DNA from: Gyrodactylus bullatarudis
Lineage: Eukaryota; Platyhelminthes; Monogenea; Gyrodactylidea; Gyrodactylidae
Length of the DNA: 10,818 nucleotides
Direction: 5' to 3'
NCBI GenBank assembly: GCA_012064415.1
Contig: SSNU01001051.1
Location: forward strand, 1 to 10,818
The notes under the pieces were generated by a model. The model was given only the letters and a program-made list of their open reading frames with translations. It had not been told where the DNA came from and searched no databases. This document shows, in pieces, positions 1 to 7,379 of this stretch (the first letter of the stretch is position 1; every line of letters begins with the position of its first letter). The position numbers and the translations under genes are program-made.

Positions 1-2
1 AA

Positions 3-1163
3 TATCGTAATGGAAAATTCAGAAAATTTGGGAATTGTCCTTTACTCAAAGATCCTCTGCACAATCTCGTGGTAAGTTTTCTAGAAGATCAATCAGGCTC
101 TAGAATTATGCGAATTGAAGATTTCTTAAACAGAAGAGATGAACAACAACGAGAAGAACAGGCAGTCGAAATTCAAGTTGTTAGAGAAATGTATCCGTTA
201 GCTGAAGCTCCACTTCAAAATGAAGTTGAAAATGCTGTTGAAGAAATTTTTACTGAAACAGATGAATCTGCACATACTGTAGTCCCTAGCTCTAGTGATT
301 TTTCAGGAGATCCCGCTGGTAATCAAGAACGGAGGAAATACAATACTAGCCGAATGCCAAGAACTTATTTAGCAGCTCGTCAGCACGGTGTTTCTCCTTT
401 TGGGACTGCTGCTATCGTGAATTCAGCCTTTTCTGATCTTAATTTATTTCAAATTCACGGATTTAGTATTTACAAACTAAAAAATGAAGATAAACTTTAT
501 AAACAAGATTTTAACTCTCGTATTCCTGAAGGAATAATATGTTTACAGATAGATGCAACAAGTAAAAAATCAGAATTTTATCATCAACAGAGGCAGAATG
601 TAAACTATGTTGTTCTCAGTGATGGAGTAAACGATCGTTCAATCACAGCTATTCCTTTTTACCAAACAGTAACGGGAAGAAGTATGAAAGATTCCGTCAT
701 TGATGTTCTCCAGTCAACAAACTCTATGAATTCATTAAGTGTGATATTATGTGATGGTGCCTCTAAGGTTGGTAGAGAATCCGGATTGGTTACTTTGTTG
801 GAAATTCAACTGAAAAGAAATCTTCTTAGAGTTTTTTGCCTCATTCATACAGTTGAAAATCTTCTAAAAGCTGTTCTTTCAAGATTTATGGGTCGTACAC
901 TTGGTCCTCACAGGTATGCTGGTCCTATTGGAAGAGTTTTACATTTGGTTAAAAAAGAACATCCTATTGTTGATTTTGAGCCAATATTAGTTCCACAATT
1001 TCACCTTGATCCTGAGGTCGTAAATCAACTTGGACATGAACAAAAGTACTTGTACAGAATTTTCGATGGAAAATTAATTATATATTTGATTAAAAAATTT
1101 TCTTCTTGTGAAATTGAGGTGGAAAACAATAACTGGCAAATTGTAATGAAATATCACTTGTGA
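3..1163 (+). CDS. Transposase-like protein (DDE/RNase H-like fold), partial
   Basis: I recognise this as a transposase-like family annotated as uncharacterised in many arthropod and cnidarian genomes; the assignment is from memory of the family pattern. The frame is open from base 3 to a TGA at 1161-1163 and has no start at its left end, so it is cut by the window or begins in an upstream exon; the first internal ATG is at 108. Numbering from the GTG at 69, the N-terminal 90 residues are acidic and low in complexity. A helical block RQHGVSPFGTAAIVNSAF lies at 104-121. IDATSKK at 161-167 carries a likely first catalytic Asp (D162), CDGASKVGRESG at 228-239 a second (D229), and CLIH at 257-260 the Cys/His typical of hAT-like folds. 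YAGPIGRVL (283-291) and QKYLYRI (325-331) also fit the family. The family match fades after residue 334 (about 1070), so the C-terminal part is missing. It may be a mobile element remnant or one exon of a live gene. Confidence 0.72.
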   Translation, partial: YRNGKFRKFGNCPLLKDPLHNLVVSFLEDQSGSRIMRIEDFLNRRDEQQREEQAVEIQVVREMYPLAEAPLQNEVENAVEEIFTETDESAHTVVPSSSDFSGDPAGNQERRKYNTSRMPRTYLAARQHGVSPFGTAAIVNSAFSDLNLFQIHGFSIYKLKNEDKLYKQDFNSRIPEGIICLQIDATSKKSEFYHQQRQNVNYVVLSDGVNDRSITAIPFYQTVTGRSMKDSVIDVLQSTNSMNSLSVILCDGASKVGRESGLVTLLEIQLKRNLLRVFCLIHTVENLLKAVLSRFMGRTLGPHRYAGPIGRVLHLVKKEHPIVDFEPILVPQFHLDPEVVNQLGHEQKYLYRIFDGKLIIYLIKKFSSCEIEVENNNWQIVMKYHL

Positions 1164-1164
1164 A

Positions 1165-1214
1165 AAAAGTGGCTCCTTAAATTTGCTGACGATCTAAAGT
1201 TCGTCTTCAAGGTG
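1165..1214 (+). mobile_element. LINE reverse transcriptase sliver (catalytic FADD box)
   Basis: Bases 1173-1214 translate as LLKFADDLKFVFKV, the RT catalytic box. It matches LLKYADDLKFVF in the large minus-strand LINE of this window (about 5294-5329). Over the 36 nt compared, 31 are identical and four of the five changes are silent, so this is a diverged relative and not a recent copy. The piece stands in the same reading frame as the preceding transposase-like ORF, nine bases beyond its TGA. Outside about 50 bp no further RT sequence can be read in any frame; the frame continues for some 34 unrecognisable codons to a TAA near 1318. It probably reflects an aberrant insertion or repair event. 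Confidence 0.8.
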
Positions 1215-1543
1215 AAAAATTCCATATATTTTAAAATTTTGATCTTTTTTTCACATGATTGTGCATTCGAGTTTACAATCTTCAATGATGAACCATTTCA
1301 GTCCATTCATCTAAGCTAAATCAATAGCAGATTCTCCACATTGAGCAGACACAGTTGCATCATTTATCTATTTGATCGAAAAATCTCAAGTATTTATTTA
1401 TCTTGTTTGTGGATGATTAAATTTATCTAATAAGATTTATTTATGTGTCACTACTGATGAACCATAAAGAATTGTACATTTAGTGAATAAAAAACCTATT
1501 CTTCTATACATACAAATATACAAATTCCGATAGAAGTAGTATT
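1215..1543. other. AT-rich noncoding stretch
   Basis: No open frame of useful length. On the minus strand at about 1313-1363 the sequence reads DATVSAQCGESAIDLA followed by a stop. This recalls the AxxGxTAlxlA core of an ankyrin repeat, but it is too short to call. Nothing else is recognisable. Confidence 0.4.
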
Positions 1544-1595
1544 AAAACACAAGTGATGACAGTACAGACGTTTGGGTGAAGGAGAAATTTTTCAT
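1544..1595 (-). repeat. Left copy of a 52-bp long-range inverted repeat
   Basis: The reverse complement of this segment recurs at 10388-10439 with 49 of 52 bases identical, including an unbroken 38-bp core (1552-1589 against 10394-10431). Read on the minus strand it starts with ATG and encodes MKNFSFTQTSVLSSL, then VF and a stop. In the right-hand copy the same peptide ends in GFL and a stop. Of the three base differences, two are silent in this frame and one changes G to V. The right copy lies just upstream of a Penelope-like ORF; no PLE sequence is seen near this one. It could be a shared short leader ORF, a terminal inverted repeat, or part of a dispersed repeat. Confidence 0.85.
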
Positions 1596-1925
1596 GGGAT
1601 TTTGTCTGAATTTTCGAGCGAATTTGAAAATTTAATCTCTTCTATTTGAGCTACTATAAGCTCAACAACCAATTCTGAGAATTCCAACTTTTAATAATTC
1701 CTAACATAAAACCAAACAATTTTACTTTTATTCAATAATAAAAATCGCCTATTAGGATTGCGTTCCCAATTAAATCTTTGTAATCGACAGCAACTTCACA
1801 ATTTTTATCGAATATAAATAATCAAAAATAAATAGTAATAGATATAGTGATTACTTGTATTATTATTTTGGTTGGTAAGTTATTTTAATATTGTAAAAAA
1901 AATTGAGTTTAGATAAACAAAAATG
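1596..1925. other. AT-rich stretch without recognisable features
   Basis: Many stops in all frames and short A and T runs. I see no coding signal, RNA gene or repeat here beyond general AT-richness. Confidence 0.6.
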
Positions 1926-2126
1926 ATACTGAGTTAGAAAATAAAAAAATAATGATACTGAAAGTGAAAAGATATATTGGTATATTATACTGTTTCTGAA
2001 ATTATTTCATCTTTTGATGCTGAAGATGAAAATAAAAAAAATAATGATACTGTAAGTGTAAAAAACATCGGTCTATTATACTGTAACTGTAAAAAACGAA
2101 AAAAATGATACTGCAAGTGTAAATTT
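1926..2126. repeat. Degenerate minisatellite, unit about 30 bp, seven copies
   Basis: The motif ATACTG (once ATGCTG) starts units at 1926, 1955, 1987, 2017, 2047, 2078 and 2108, giving periods of 29, 32, 30, 30, 31 and 30 bp. The common unit is roughly ATACTGNAAGTGNAAA followed by an A-rich or T-rich filler. Units 1, 2, 4, 5 and 7 follow AATG; units 3 and 6 follow TATT. The array abuts the truncated end of a LINE RT fragment at about 2127. Short open frames over this array on the minus strand are products of the repeat, not genes. Confidence 0.75.
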
Positions 2127-2312
2127 CCCGAGGAAAAACATGATAAGATTAATAATATAGTGATCAATATTATATTGAATAAGTTCTTGTTTTATGAAGG
2201 AGAATTTGAGTTTGTCAAATGCCTTTGAGATATCAAGGTAATGAATGATGATGTTATAATCAGATTTTAGAAGGGGAGGGAATAGTTCATGAATGCCAAC
2301 TTGATCAACCAA
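2127..2312 (-). pseudogene. LINE reverse transcriptase fragment (palm start)
   Basis: The minus strand encodes IHYLDISKAFDKLKFSFIK, the RT motif that carries the first catalytic Asp (LDISKAFD), flanked by PPLLKSDYNI upstream and YIINLIMFFLGK downstream. The large LINE at 4286-6652 carries the matching IHYLDISKAFDKLKFSYIK. Across these 19 codons 49 of 57 bases match, and six of the eight differences are silent; the other two sit in a single Phe/Tyr codon. So both descend from active family members separated for some time. The match stops at about 2127, where the minisatellite begins, and upstream at about 2312. No active protein can result. Confidence 0.85.
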
Positions 2313-2337
2313 TCAGAGGATTCTAAACATTCACTAA

Positions 2338-2460
2338 TTTTTTTTTGTTAGACAATATTTATTTAAAACTAATTATATACAAAATAAATAAAAATAGAGA
2401 GGTTCTGTACAAGGATATACAAAATAAATTCAATATTATCTGGATGAGTGGCAATAAATA
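2338..2460 (-). mobile_element. 3' end of a LINE copy with A tail
   Basis: Read on the minus strand, this segment ends in TCTAAC plus nine A (T run at 2338-2346). It is preceded by an AT-rich region resembling the 3' ends of the LINE copies ending at 4286 (-) and 10255 (+). This identifies the 3' terminus and orientation of a LINE copy. The upstream limit, here set at 2460, is a guess. About 25 bp separate this tail from the RT fragment at 2127-2312. Confidence 0.55.
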
Positions 2461-2950
2461 AATTCAATTTCCGAAAAAAGGTTTCATAAAAGAAATTTAA
2501 AAAATAACATAATTACTAAAAAAACCCTTCAAGAAATTTCATTAAATCATTCTGGATTTATTGAAGATAAAGTAGACTTTTTGTATAATCTAATTTAGAT
2601 CTTATTAAGATAAAAATATTCATGTAAATTTTTAAATACGTCCGAAAATCCACATAAATTTTTTTTTATTAGAAAAAAATTCTATATTGAAAAAAAAGAT
2701 AAATACAAATATATACTAGAGGTAGATGAAAATAGATTTTTAACAAAAATACCATAAGTCTGAGGATTCATTCAATAGTTCAAGGTGCAATTCATCGAAA
2801 AATCTTGATTCCATCTCAGAATATCAACTGTAAAACTTGTGATTTTCCATTTTCAACTGAATTCAATAAACTTTGAAGTTTCGACAGTAATTCATTTAAA
2901 GAACGCAAAAATTGCTAAACTAAACAAAATATTTATTTTAAATAACTATT
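2461..2950. other. AT-rich stretch without recognisable features
   Basis: Dense stops in all six frames and many A/T runs. Part may be 3' untranslated sequence of the LINE copy ending at 2338, but I cannot show this. Confidence 0.5.
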
Positions 2951-2953
2951 TAA

Positions 2954-3352
2954 ATAACTAACAAAGCGGAATCCCACTTCATCACGAAGATAAAACCTGA
3001 TTTATGTCGACAAAAGAAATTGGCAACAAAACTGGGTATCGAAGGGAAAGACAGATTCACTAAGAAACAATAATTGGTAAGATTGGCTAGCCTTCTTGAT
3101 AATGTCCCTAAATTTAGTTCCACCCAAATGTCACAAAATCAGAAGAAGTCCCTTGATGATGAAACACATGAAACAAATGAGCAAATAGTTGAAACTACGT
3201 CTCTAGGTAATCAACTTCAGATGTCATCCCCAGAAACAGTTACAGTTGATGAAAATGCACACTCAGAGAAGTCAACAATAGTTGATAACACAGGGGGTCA
3301 TGAAAAATTCAAAATTGCGGTAAAAAGTAAAATAAAACTGATTCTGGTGTAA
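2954..3352 (+). pseudogene. Degraded coding segment, unrecognised, with one in-frame stop
   Basis: One frame is open from 2954 to the TAA at 3350-3352, with a single internal TAA at 3071-3073. Composition is less AT-rich than the flanks and reads like protein. The first part (RQKKLATKLGIEGKDRFTKK, then the stop, then LVRLASLLDNV) resembles the helix-extended-helix of SAP or HeH/LEM-like motifs, where a LAxxLGI.g...xTKxxLVxxL pattern is common. The rest is a hydrophilic Ser/Thr/Glu/Gln-rich tail such as QIVETTSLGNQLQMSSPETV. The likeness continues across the stop, which suggests one ancestral frame broken by a point mutation (for example CAA or AAA to TAA). I do not know the gene; it may be the end of a transposon or virus-like ORF, or a host exon fragment. 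Confidence 0.4.
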
Positions 3353-3866
3353 AATTTTGCGCTGATCTCGAATCTGTGCTCAGATCTGTAAAATTCACTA
3401 TAATTTCTGAGATAATTGGAAAAAACGATATTTCCGAAAATTCCAAATTTCCCTATTTTTAAAATTAATTCTCGCAAAAACCGTAAATGTTATTGTATGA
3501 ATTGTTTCGCAATTAGATGAAAAATTGAATTCTGCGTCGATTGATATGACTTTTGTAGGGGGGAGTTTTATCGGCTTTCGGAAATTAACGCCAAATAAAG
3601 GTAATGTTCGAATTTTTGGGTTTTTTTTGTTGAATTTTCACCATGTTTTAGAGAACAAATAGACTTTCCGAAGAGATTTTTTTTAATTTTAAAAGACTAT
3701 CAGGATCAAAATTTTGTGAGCTTTCCGAATCTGCCATTGGTTTTTGGTTATCTAATTTAGAAAAGGTGTAAAAATCGCATTTCTGAAATCTGTTTTTAGA
3801 CAGAGTTTTTCCGTTTTTACGTTTTAAGCTCCCATTATAAGCAAAGCTTAATATGAAGATGGGAAT
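3353..3866. other. Noncoding, probably dispersed-repeat sequence
   Basis: No open frame of note. The sequence (for example the G-run near 3559-3564 and CTTTCGGAAATTAACGCC near 3583) has the look of an interspersed repeat, and its right part grades into the repeat copy at 3867-3970. No other copy of the left part is present in the window, so the repeat status of that part is an impression only. Confidence 0.3.
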
Positions 3867-3970
3867 TTATGCTTTTTACAAAATTATGAATTTTTTCACC
3901 AAGAAATCGAATTTGATCAAGATTTTTTGGAATCTAGATCGTAGGTTCCACTTTCAGGATCTGAAGAAAA
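3867..3970 (+). repeat. Dispersed noncoding repeat, copy matching 9160-9259
   Basis: This segment and 9160-9259 can be aligned through shared TTTTTACA, CAAGAA and ATTTTTTGGAATC, and again at CCACTTT and TGAAGAAAA. The last part (3922-3970) is 49 bp long, exactly as in both arms of the fold-back element near 9211-9438. Its ends are conserved while about 14 central bases vary. No coding potential. Confidence 0.6.
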
Positions 3971-4285
3971 AAAATTTGAAAAAAATAAAATTTTAAGTTA
4001 TGGCATATTTCAAATCTAGCGATGGCGCCGGATTCCCATTTTTTTGAACTTAAGAGTTAATAATTTTTGTTGAATTAAAAGTGAGAGAGTGATCAAAAGT
4101 TGATATTTAGGATCACTAGACCTCTGCTTTCTCATTAGCGAATTTTCGATTACATCGGATTCTCAGTTGTAATTTCTCTTTCAAACTCATTTTTAACTCG
4201 AAAGTCAGGTCCCTAAGGATCACGATTAGTCAAAGAAATCAAATATACTGATTTAGATTTTGAGAATCCCCCCCCCCGATGTTCC
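3971..4285. other. Noncoding stretch with a C10 run
   Basis: No gene is visible. A run of ten C occupies 4268-4277, eight bases from the A-tail end of the minus-strand LINE (T run 4286-4291). It probably belongs to the target or to untemplated sequence at the insertion junction. A piece near 4021-4048 (ATGGCGCCGGATTCCC, then T-run and GAACTT) may belong to the dispersed repeat described at 3867. Confidence 0.4.
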
Positions 4286-4475
4286 TTTTTTGTTAGAAAT
4301 AAATTCTTATATTTAAAATTTTAAATGTACAAAAATATGGCAATAATAAAATCTGGTTATAGAATAATATACACAAAAATTTTTGAATAAAATGTGAAAA
4401 TGCAGGTTCCATATATAGTCAATAGAAAAATTGAATGTAGAGATAGTCTGGAAAGTATTTCGAATCGTGATCTGG

Positions 4476-5179
4476 TTAGTGAAGGAGAGAATAAAGGATA
4501 GATTTTGAATAGTCAATTTTAGATCTGATATGAGCCATAACTGATTTAAGATCAGTAAGGTTCTGACAATCAGATAAGTCAAACTTAGTTAAGAGACAAT
4601 TAAAACAAGATAATAGAACATTGAAATTATATGATATGTTTCTTAGATTATATTTTTTAATAGAAATAGAAGAAGATTCAGAAAATTTTTTAATGATAAA
4701 AGAAAATCTACGGACCCAAAGTGGATTTAGACCAGATATAGCTATTAGAGCATTGTAAGAGTCTATATTAGGAAATAAAGAATGTAAAAATTATATTGAA
4801 TACGGTCAATCATAAGAGATTGAGCATAATTCAAATTAGGTAATAAGGGGGCAAGATAATCAAATAATGGTAATATTAAAGCTTTGTAAGCTTTTAGTCG
4901 TAAGTTAACAGTTTTTGAGAATTTTTTTATTGTAAAGAGTAAAGATTTAATCCTAGATAAGTTAGAAAAAGGATCAATTTTTAAATTATCCTTAACACTG
5001 AAACCCAGGTCCAAAGTAAAGGAGACAATTTCTCCAGGAAGTAGAAGAGATTCCGAGAGGGTTGTAGGGAGTCCAACTAGGAGCATGATTTTGCATTTAT
5101 CTCTATTTATATAGAGTCCCATTGTCTTAAGGGAATCTTTAAGAAGGGAGAAGTTATGATTTATTTTAATAATGTCCAA
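4476..5179 (-). pseudogene. LINE RT thumb and C-terminal region
   Basis: From 5179 down to 4763 the frame reads INHNFSLLKDSLKTMGLYIN, then RDKCKIM, VSFTLDLGFSV, the basic LSRIKSLLFTIKKF, LKAYKALILPLFDYLAPLL and MIDRIQYNF. These fit the region after YADD in CR1/Jockey-group LINEs (N.LxlNxxKCK, LPxLDY, RxQ). A TAG at 4763-4765 ends it; the continuation lies in another frame as DSYNALIAISGLNPLWVRRF and runs to a TAA at 4476-4478. The open frame seen at 4313-4582 on this strand is an out-of-phase shadow of this end and the 3' untranslated region. Confidence 0.82.
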
Positions 5180-5270
5180 AGCATTATTTATTCTAAAGAT
5201 GAATTTTTTTAAGAATCTTTAAGAAGTGAGAAGTTTTTATTTATTTTTTCAATGCCTGAGACATTATTAA
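5132..5270. repeat. 80-bp-offset tandem duplication inside the LINE
   Basis: Segments 5132-5190 and 5212-5270 align without gaps at an offset of 80 bp, with about 46 of 59 bases equal. On the minus strand they encode NNALDIIKINHNFSLLKDS and NNVSGIEKINKNFSLLKDS. Since 80 is not a multiple of three, the duplication itself shifts the frame. The copies are more diverged than a fresh duplication would be, which suggests either an old event or joining of two related LINE copies. Confidence 0.75.
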
Positions 5271-6036
5271 CTTTTTTTTGTTAGAATAAAAACGAAAACG
5301 AACTTTAAATCGTCAGCATATTTTAAGAGGACACCCTCAATATCCTCAGGGAGTTGAATATCAGCGAAACAAAGATTAAAAAGAAGTGGGCCTATAGTAG
5401 AACCCTGGGGGACACCAGAGTTTATTTTTATTAAATTACTAGTGGCGGAGTTGAAGGCAACATATTGCATTCTTTTGGAGAAAAAATACATGGTTAAGTT
5501 TATGATATGAGGGTTGATATTTAATAACATAAGTTTATTTTTTATATATGAGAATTTGAGTTTGTCAAACGCTTTCGAAATATCCAGGTAATGAATAATT
5601 AGATAAGATTTGGCTTTTAAGAGTGGGATGGCATAGTTAAGACAGTCAAGCATGTTACTTGAGGTATTTTTACCTGGCAAGAAACCATGTTGGGATTTAT
5701 CTGGAAAGTCTAAAGATCTTTTGATTTCTGAAGCTAAAAATCGATCTATAATGGCAAGAAAGACATTCAGACATGATATGGGCCTTAAATGGGGGAATTC
5801 ATCATAATTTTTTAGTTTGGGAATAGGGGTTATTTTAATAATGAGCCAATCTTTTTTTTTATTTTAGAATAATAATAATTTTCGGGAAGAAAGCATTCGG
5901 ATATGCAACGGTTGAGATATTGGCATATATAAACTTTAAATGACTGAGAGAGGGAGTATAAAAAATTAAATAAATTGTAACGAGTGTCAATTCTTTTGGG
6001 ATTCTTGCAGTTTTCAATAAGGGGAAGTGGAGAATG
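5267..6036 (-). pseudogene. LINE reverse transcriptase domain
   Basis: This frame carries the RT core in order: WLIIKITPIPKL and LRPISCL (fingers), SQHGFLPGKNTSSNML, IIHYLDISKAFDKL with the first catalytic Asp, INSGVPQGSTIGPLLF (template grip) and LLKYADDLKFVF with the catalytic Asp pair. All catalytic Asp residues remain. The domain is out of frame with the preceding linker; the shift lies within 6017-6036. Sequence from PLIENCKNPKRIDTRYNLF onward is readable without interruption to the TAA at 5267-5269. Beyond YADD the frame runs into an A-rich tract (8 A, minus strand) and closes; a one-base shift there would rejoin the C-terminal part. In the family this enzyme copies the element RNA at the nicked target. 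Confidence 0.92.
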
Positions 6037-6652
6037 TTAAAATAAGATTTGTAGATTCAAATTCACCAAACGAGTGTTCAAAATAACGATTGATTTCATT
6101 ACAAAAGTCAAGGTTAGTCAAATTAGTGAAGTTTTTTATGGGCGATGTTTTATTAATGTTCAATAATTTTCGAAATTTCGACCAACCTCTTTGTGGGTTG
6201 GAATGAAGATCCGAGGCAAACGCCTGTGAAGCAATAAATTCAAAATTTGTTGAATCCTCGAAGAATTTTTAAAAGTTAAGAGTTATTCGTGTAGATTCAT
6301 TGATAATAGAGTAAAACAAATCAAGTTTGAATGAGTTATTTTTAAACATGATAGATTTGAAGGATTGAACAAAATCGTAACATTTTTTAAAATCAACAGT
6401 TTTTTTTTCTTTTAAATAAAAGAGGGATTGATTAGACATAGAAAAATAAAAATAAACAATGTTATGATCAGAAAAAGGAACTAATCGGGGATTCGCCTTA
6501 TAAAATACATTAGAGAAAACGAGATCAAGAATGTTATTTTTCCTTGTGGGCTTGGAAACAATTTGATCCAGATTGTTTTTGAGCAAAATATCATCGTAAG
6601 ACGGAGGAATTAAAGGGCGGTTGTTATTACATTGAAAATTAAAATCACCTGC
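6017..6652 (-). pseudogene. LINE endonuclease C-terminal half plus linker
   Basis: The frame opens with SAGDFNFQ (GDFN box, about 6652-6632) and continues with QIVSKPTRKNNILDLVFSN and then FSDHN, where the SDH motif supplies the catalytic His of APE-type endonucleases, which nick target DNA for reverse transcription. The frame meets a TAA at 6269-6271 but clearly continues in phase (DSTNFEFIASQAF, NPQRGWSKFRKLLN, EINRYFEHSF) to a TGA at 6014-6016, so the first stop is a point mutation. The N-terminal catalytic residues of the domain are absent. The GDFN box overlaps the TGA that ends the upstream PLE frame. Confidence 0.88.
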
Positions 6653-7379
6653 TGAAGTTGTTCACATCAGCAGTGTGATTTGTCTTGGCAATGTGCTCCT
6701 GAATCGATGATCCTTTATTGCCAACTCTCAGATGTTTCTTTATTCTTGCCTTCACGGGCCTCACTGTTTTTCGTACGTACGATGAGCCACATTTACATTT
6801 ATATAAGTAAATTACGCCTTTCTTGTCTAAGAAAGGGGTCGGGTCTTTATTCAGGTCGGGGAAGGGCTTGGTTGTACCAGGAAGGACTCGGAGTTTGTGG
6901 CCTGGAAACGTTCTCTTCGTTACTTCAAATAATTTTTTTGTGAGAATTTGTTGAGTTGCATCACCCTTAAACGGCAATTTAAGGTATATTGGTGTCAACT
7001 CTTCAACGTCATCTTCAGCTTTCTCCCGAACGTTAGAATGTTTCTCAATGAATGCTTCTGGATAAGCATCTGTCATTAGCAGGTTAGTCAATACTCTTTT
7101 ATCATTAGATTGGTTGGCTTCTGATGGCTTTCTGACCACACTTTTCTTTTGACTGGCAGGACTGTAGCTTAGAAACGGTAAAAATTGACTGAGCACTGAC
7201 TTTTTCCTGTAAATGCTCGTGAGTGCGAGTTCGTTAGATTTTGTAACCAGGACATCAGGAAAATTCAATACATTTCCTTGTTCATCTTTCTTCGTGAATA
7301 AGATGTTCTCATGGATAGAGTTGAGGTTTGTCAGTATTGCATCCACATCTGTTTTGTTCGAGGACGAGTAAGGTGTCAT
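6645..7379 (-). pseudogene. PLE RT thumb and GIY-YIG endonuclease fragment
   Basis: The coding similarity starts at KTDVDAILTNLNSIHENILF near 7350; the ATG at 7379 lies in the out-of-phase overlap with the RT frame and is not a true start. NFPDVLVTK and LALTSIYRKKS (residues 40-61) are the PLE thumb region, and NLLMTDAYPEAFI (99-111) and IYLKLPFKG (131-139) follow as expected. The GIY-YIG nuclease is at about 188-235: GVIY (188-191), CKCG with C195 and C197, YVR at 201-203 where YVG or YIG is usual, R211, H216, E228 in SIQEHIAKTNH and H235. The Gly to Arg change in the second signature suggests loss of function. The frame ends at TGA 6645-6647, formed at the join with the LINE, so the last part of the domain is absent. 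Confidence 0.88.

Larger units (their letters stand above)
4286..6652 (-). mobile_element. 5'-truncated CR1/Jockey-group LINE, degenerate
   Basis: On the minus strand, domains follow one another in LINE order: the C-terminal half of an APE-type endonuclease (starting at GDFN), a linker, the RT (QHGF, LDISKAFD, SGVPQGSTIGPLLF, YADD), a thumb/C-terminal region, then an AT-rich 3' tail ending in TCTAAC and six A. The 5' third, including the endonuclease N-terminus, is missing. The copy is dead: an in-frame TAA at 6269-6271, a frameshift within 6017-6036, a break at 5267-5290, an 80-nt offset internal duplication at 5132-5270 and another shift near 4765-4795. It abuts a PLE remnant directly at about 6650. 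No target site duplication can be recognised, because the 5' side lies in the PLE. Confidence 0.93.

Noticed and set aside
71..76. GTAAGT, a possible splice donor at the start of the transposase-like frame
   Set aside because: The reading frame is open on both sides without interruption, so an intron is not needed; the GTG at 69 is likewise not supported as a start.
1552..1590. Hammerhead ribozyme, as found in many PLE terminal repeats
   Set aside because: GTGATGA and GAAA are present, but the CUGANGA core is not and stem II cannot pair; no other hammerhead core was found near either PLE.
1985..2167. 60-codon minus-strand open frame
   Set aside because: It lies mostly in the minisatellite and is made by its T-rich complement; no protein-like pattern.
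4313..4582. 89-codon minus-strand open frame
   Set aside because: Overlaps the LINE C-terminal frame out of phase and then its 3' untranslated region; composition is Ile/Phe/Leu-rich as expected from AT-rich DNA.
6680..6943. 87-codon plus-strand open frame
   Set aside because: Antisense shadow of the well-supported PLE GIY-YIG frame.
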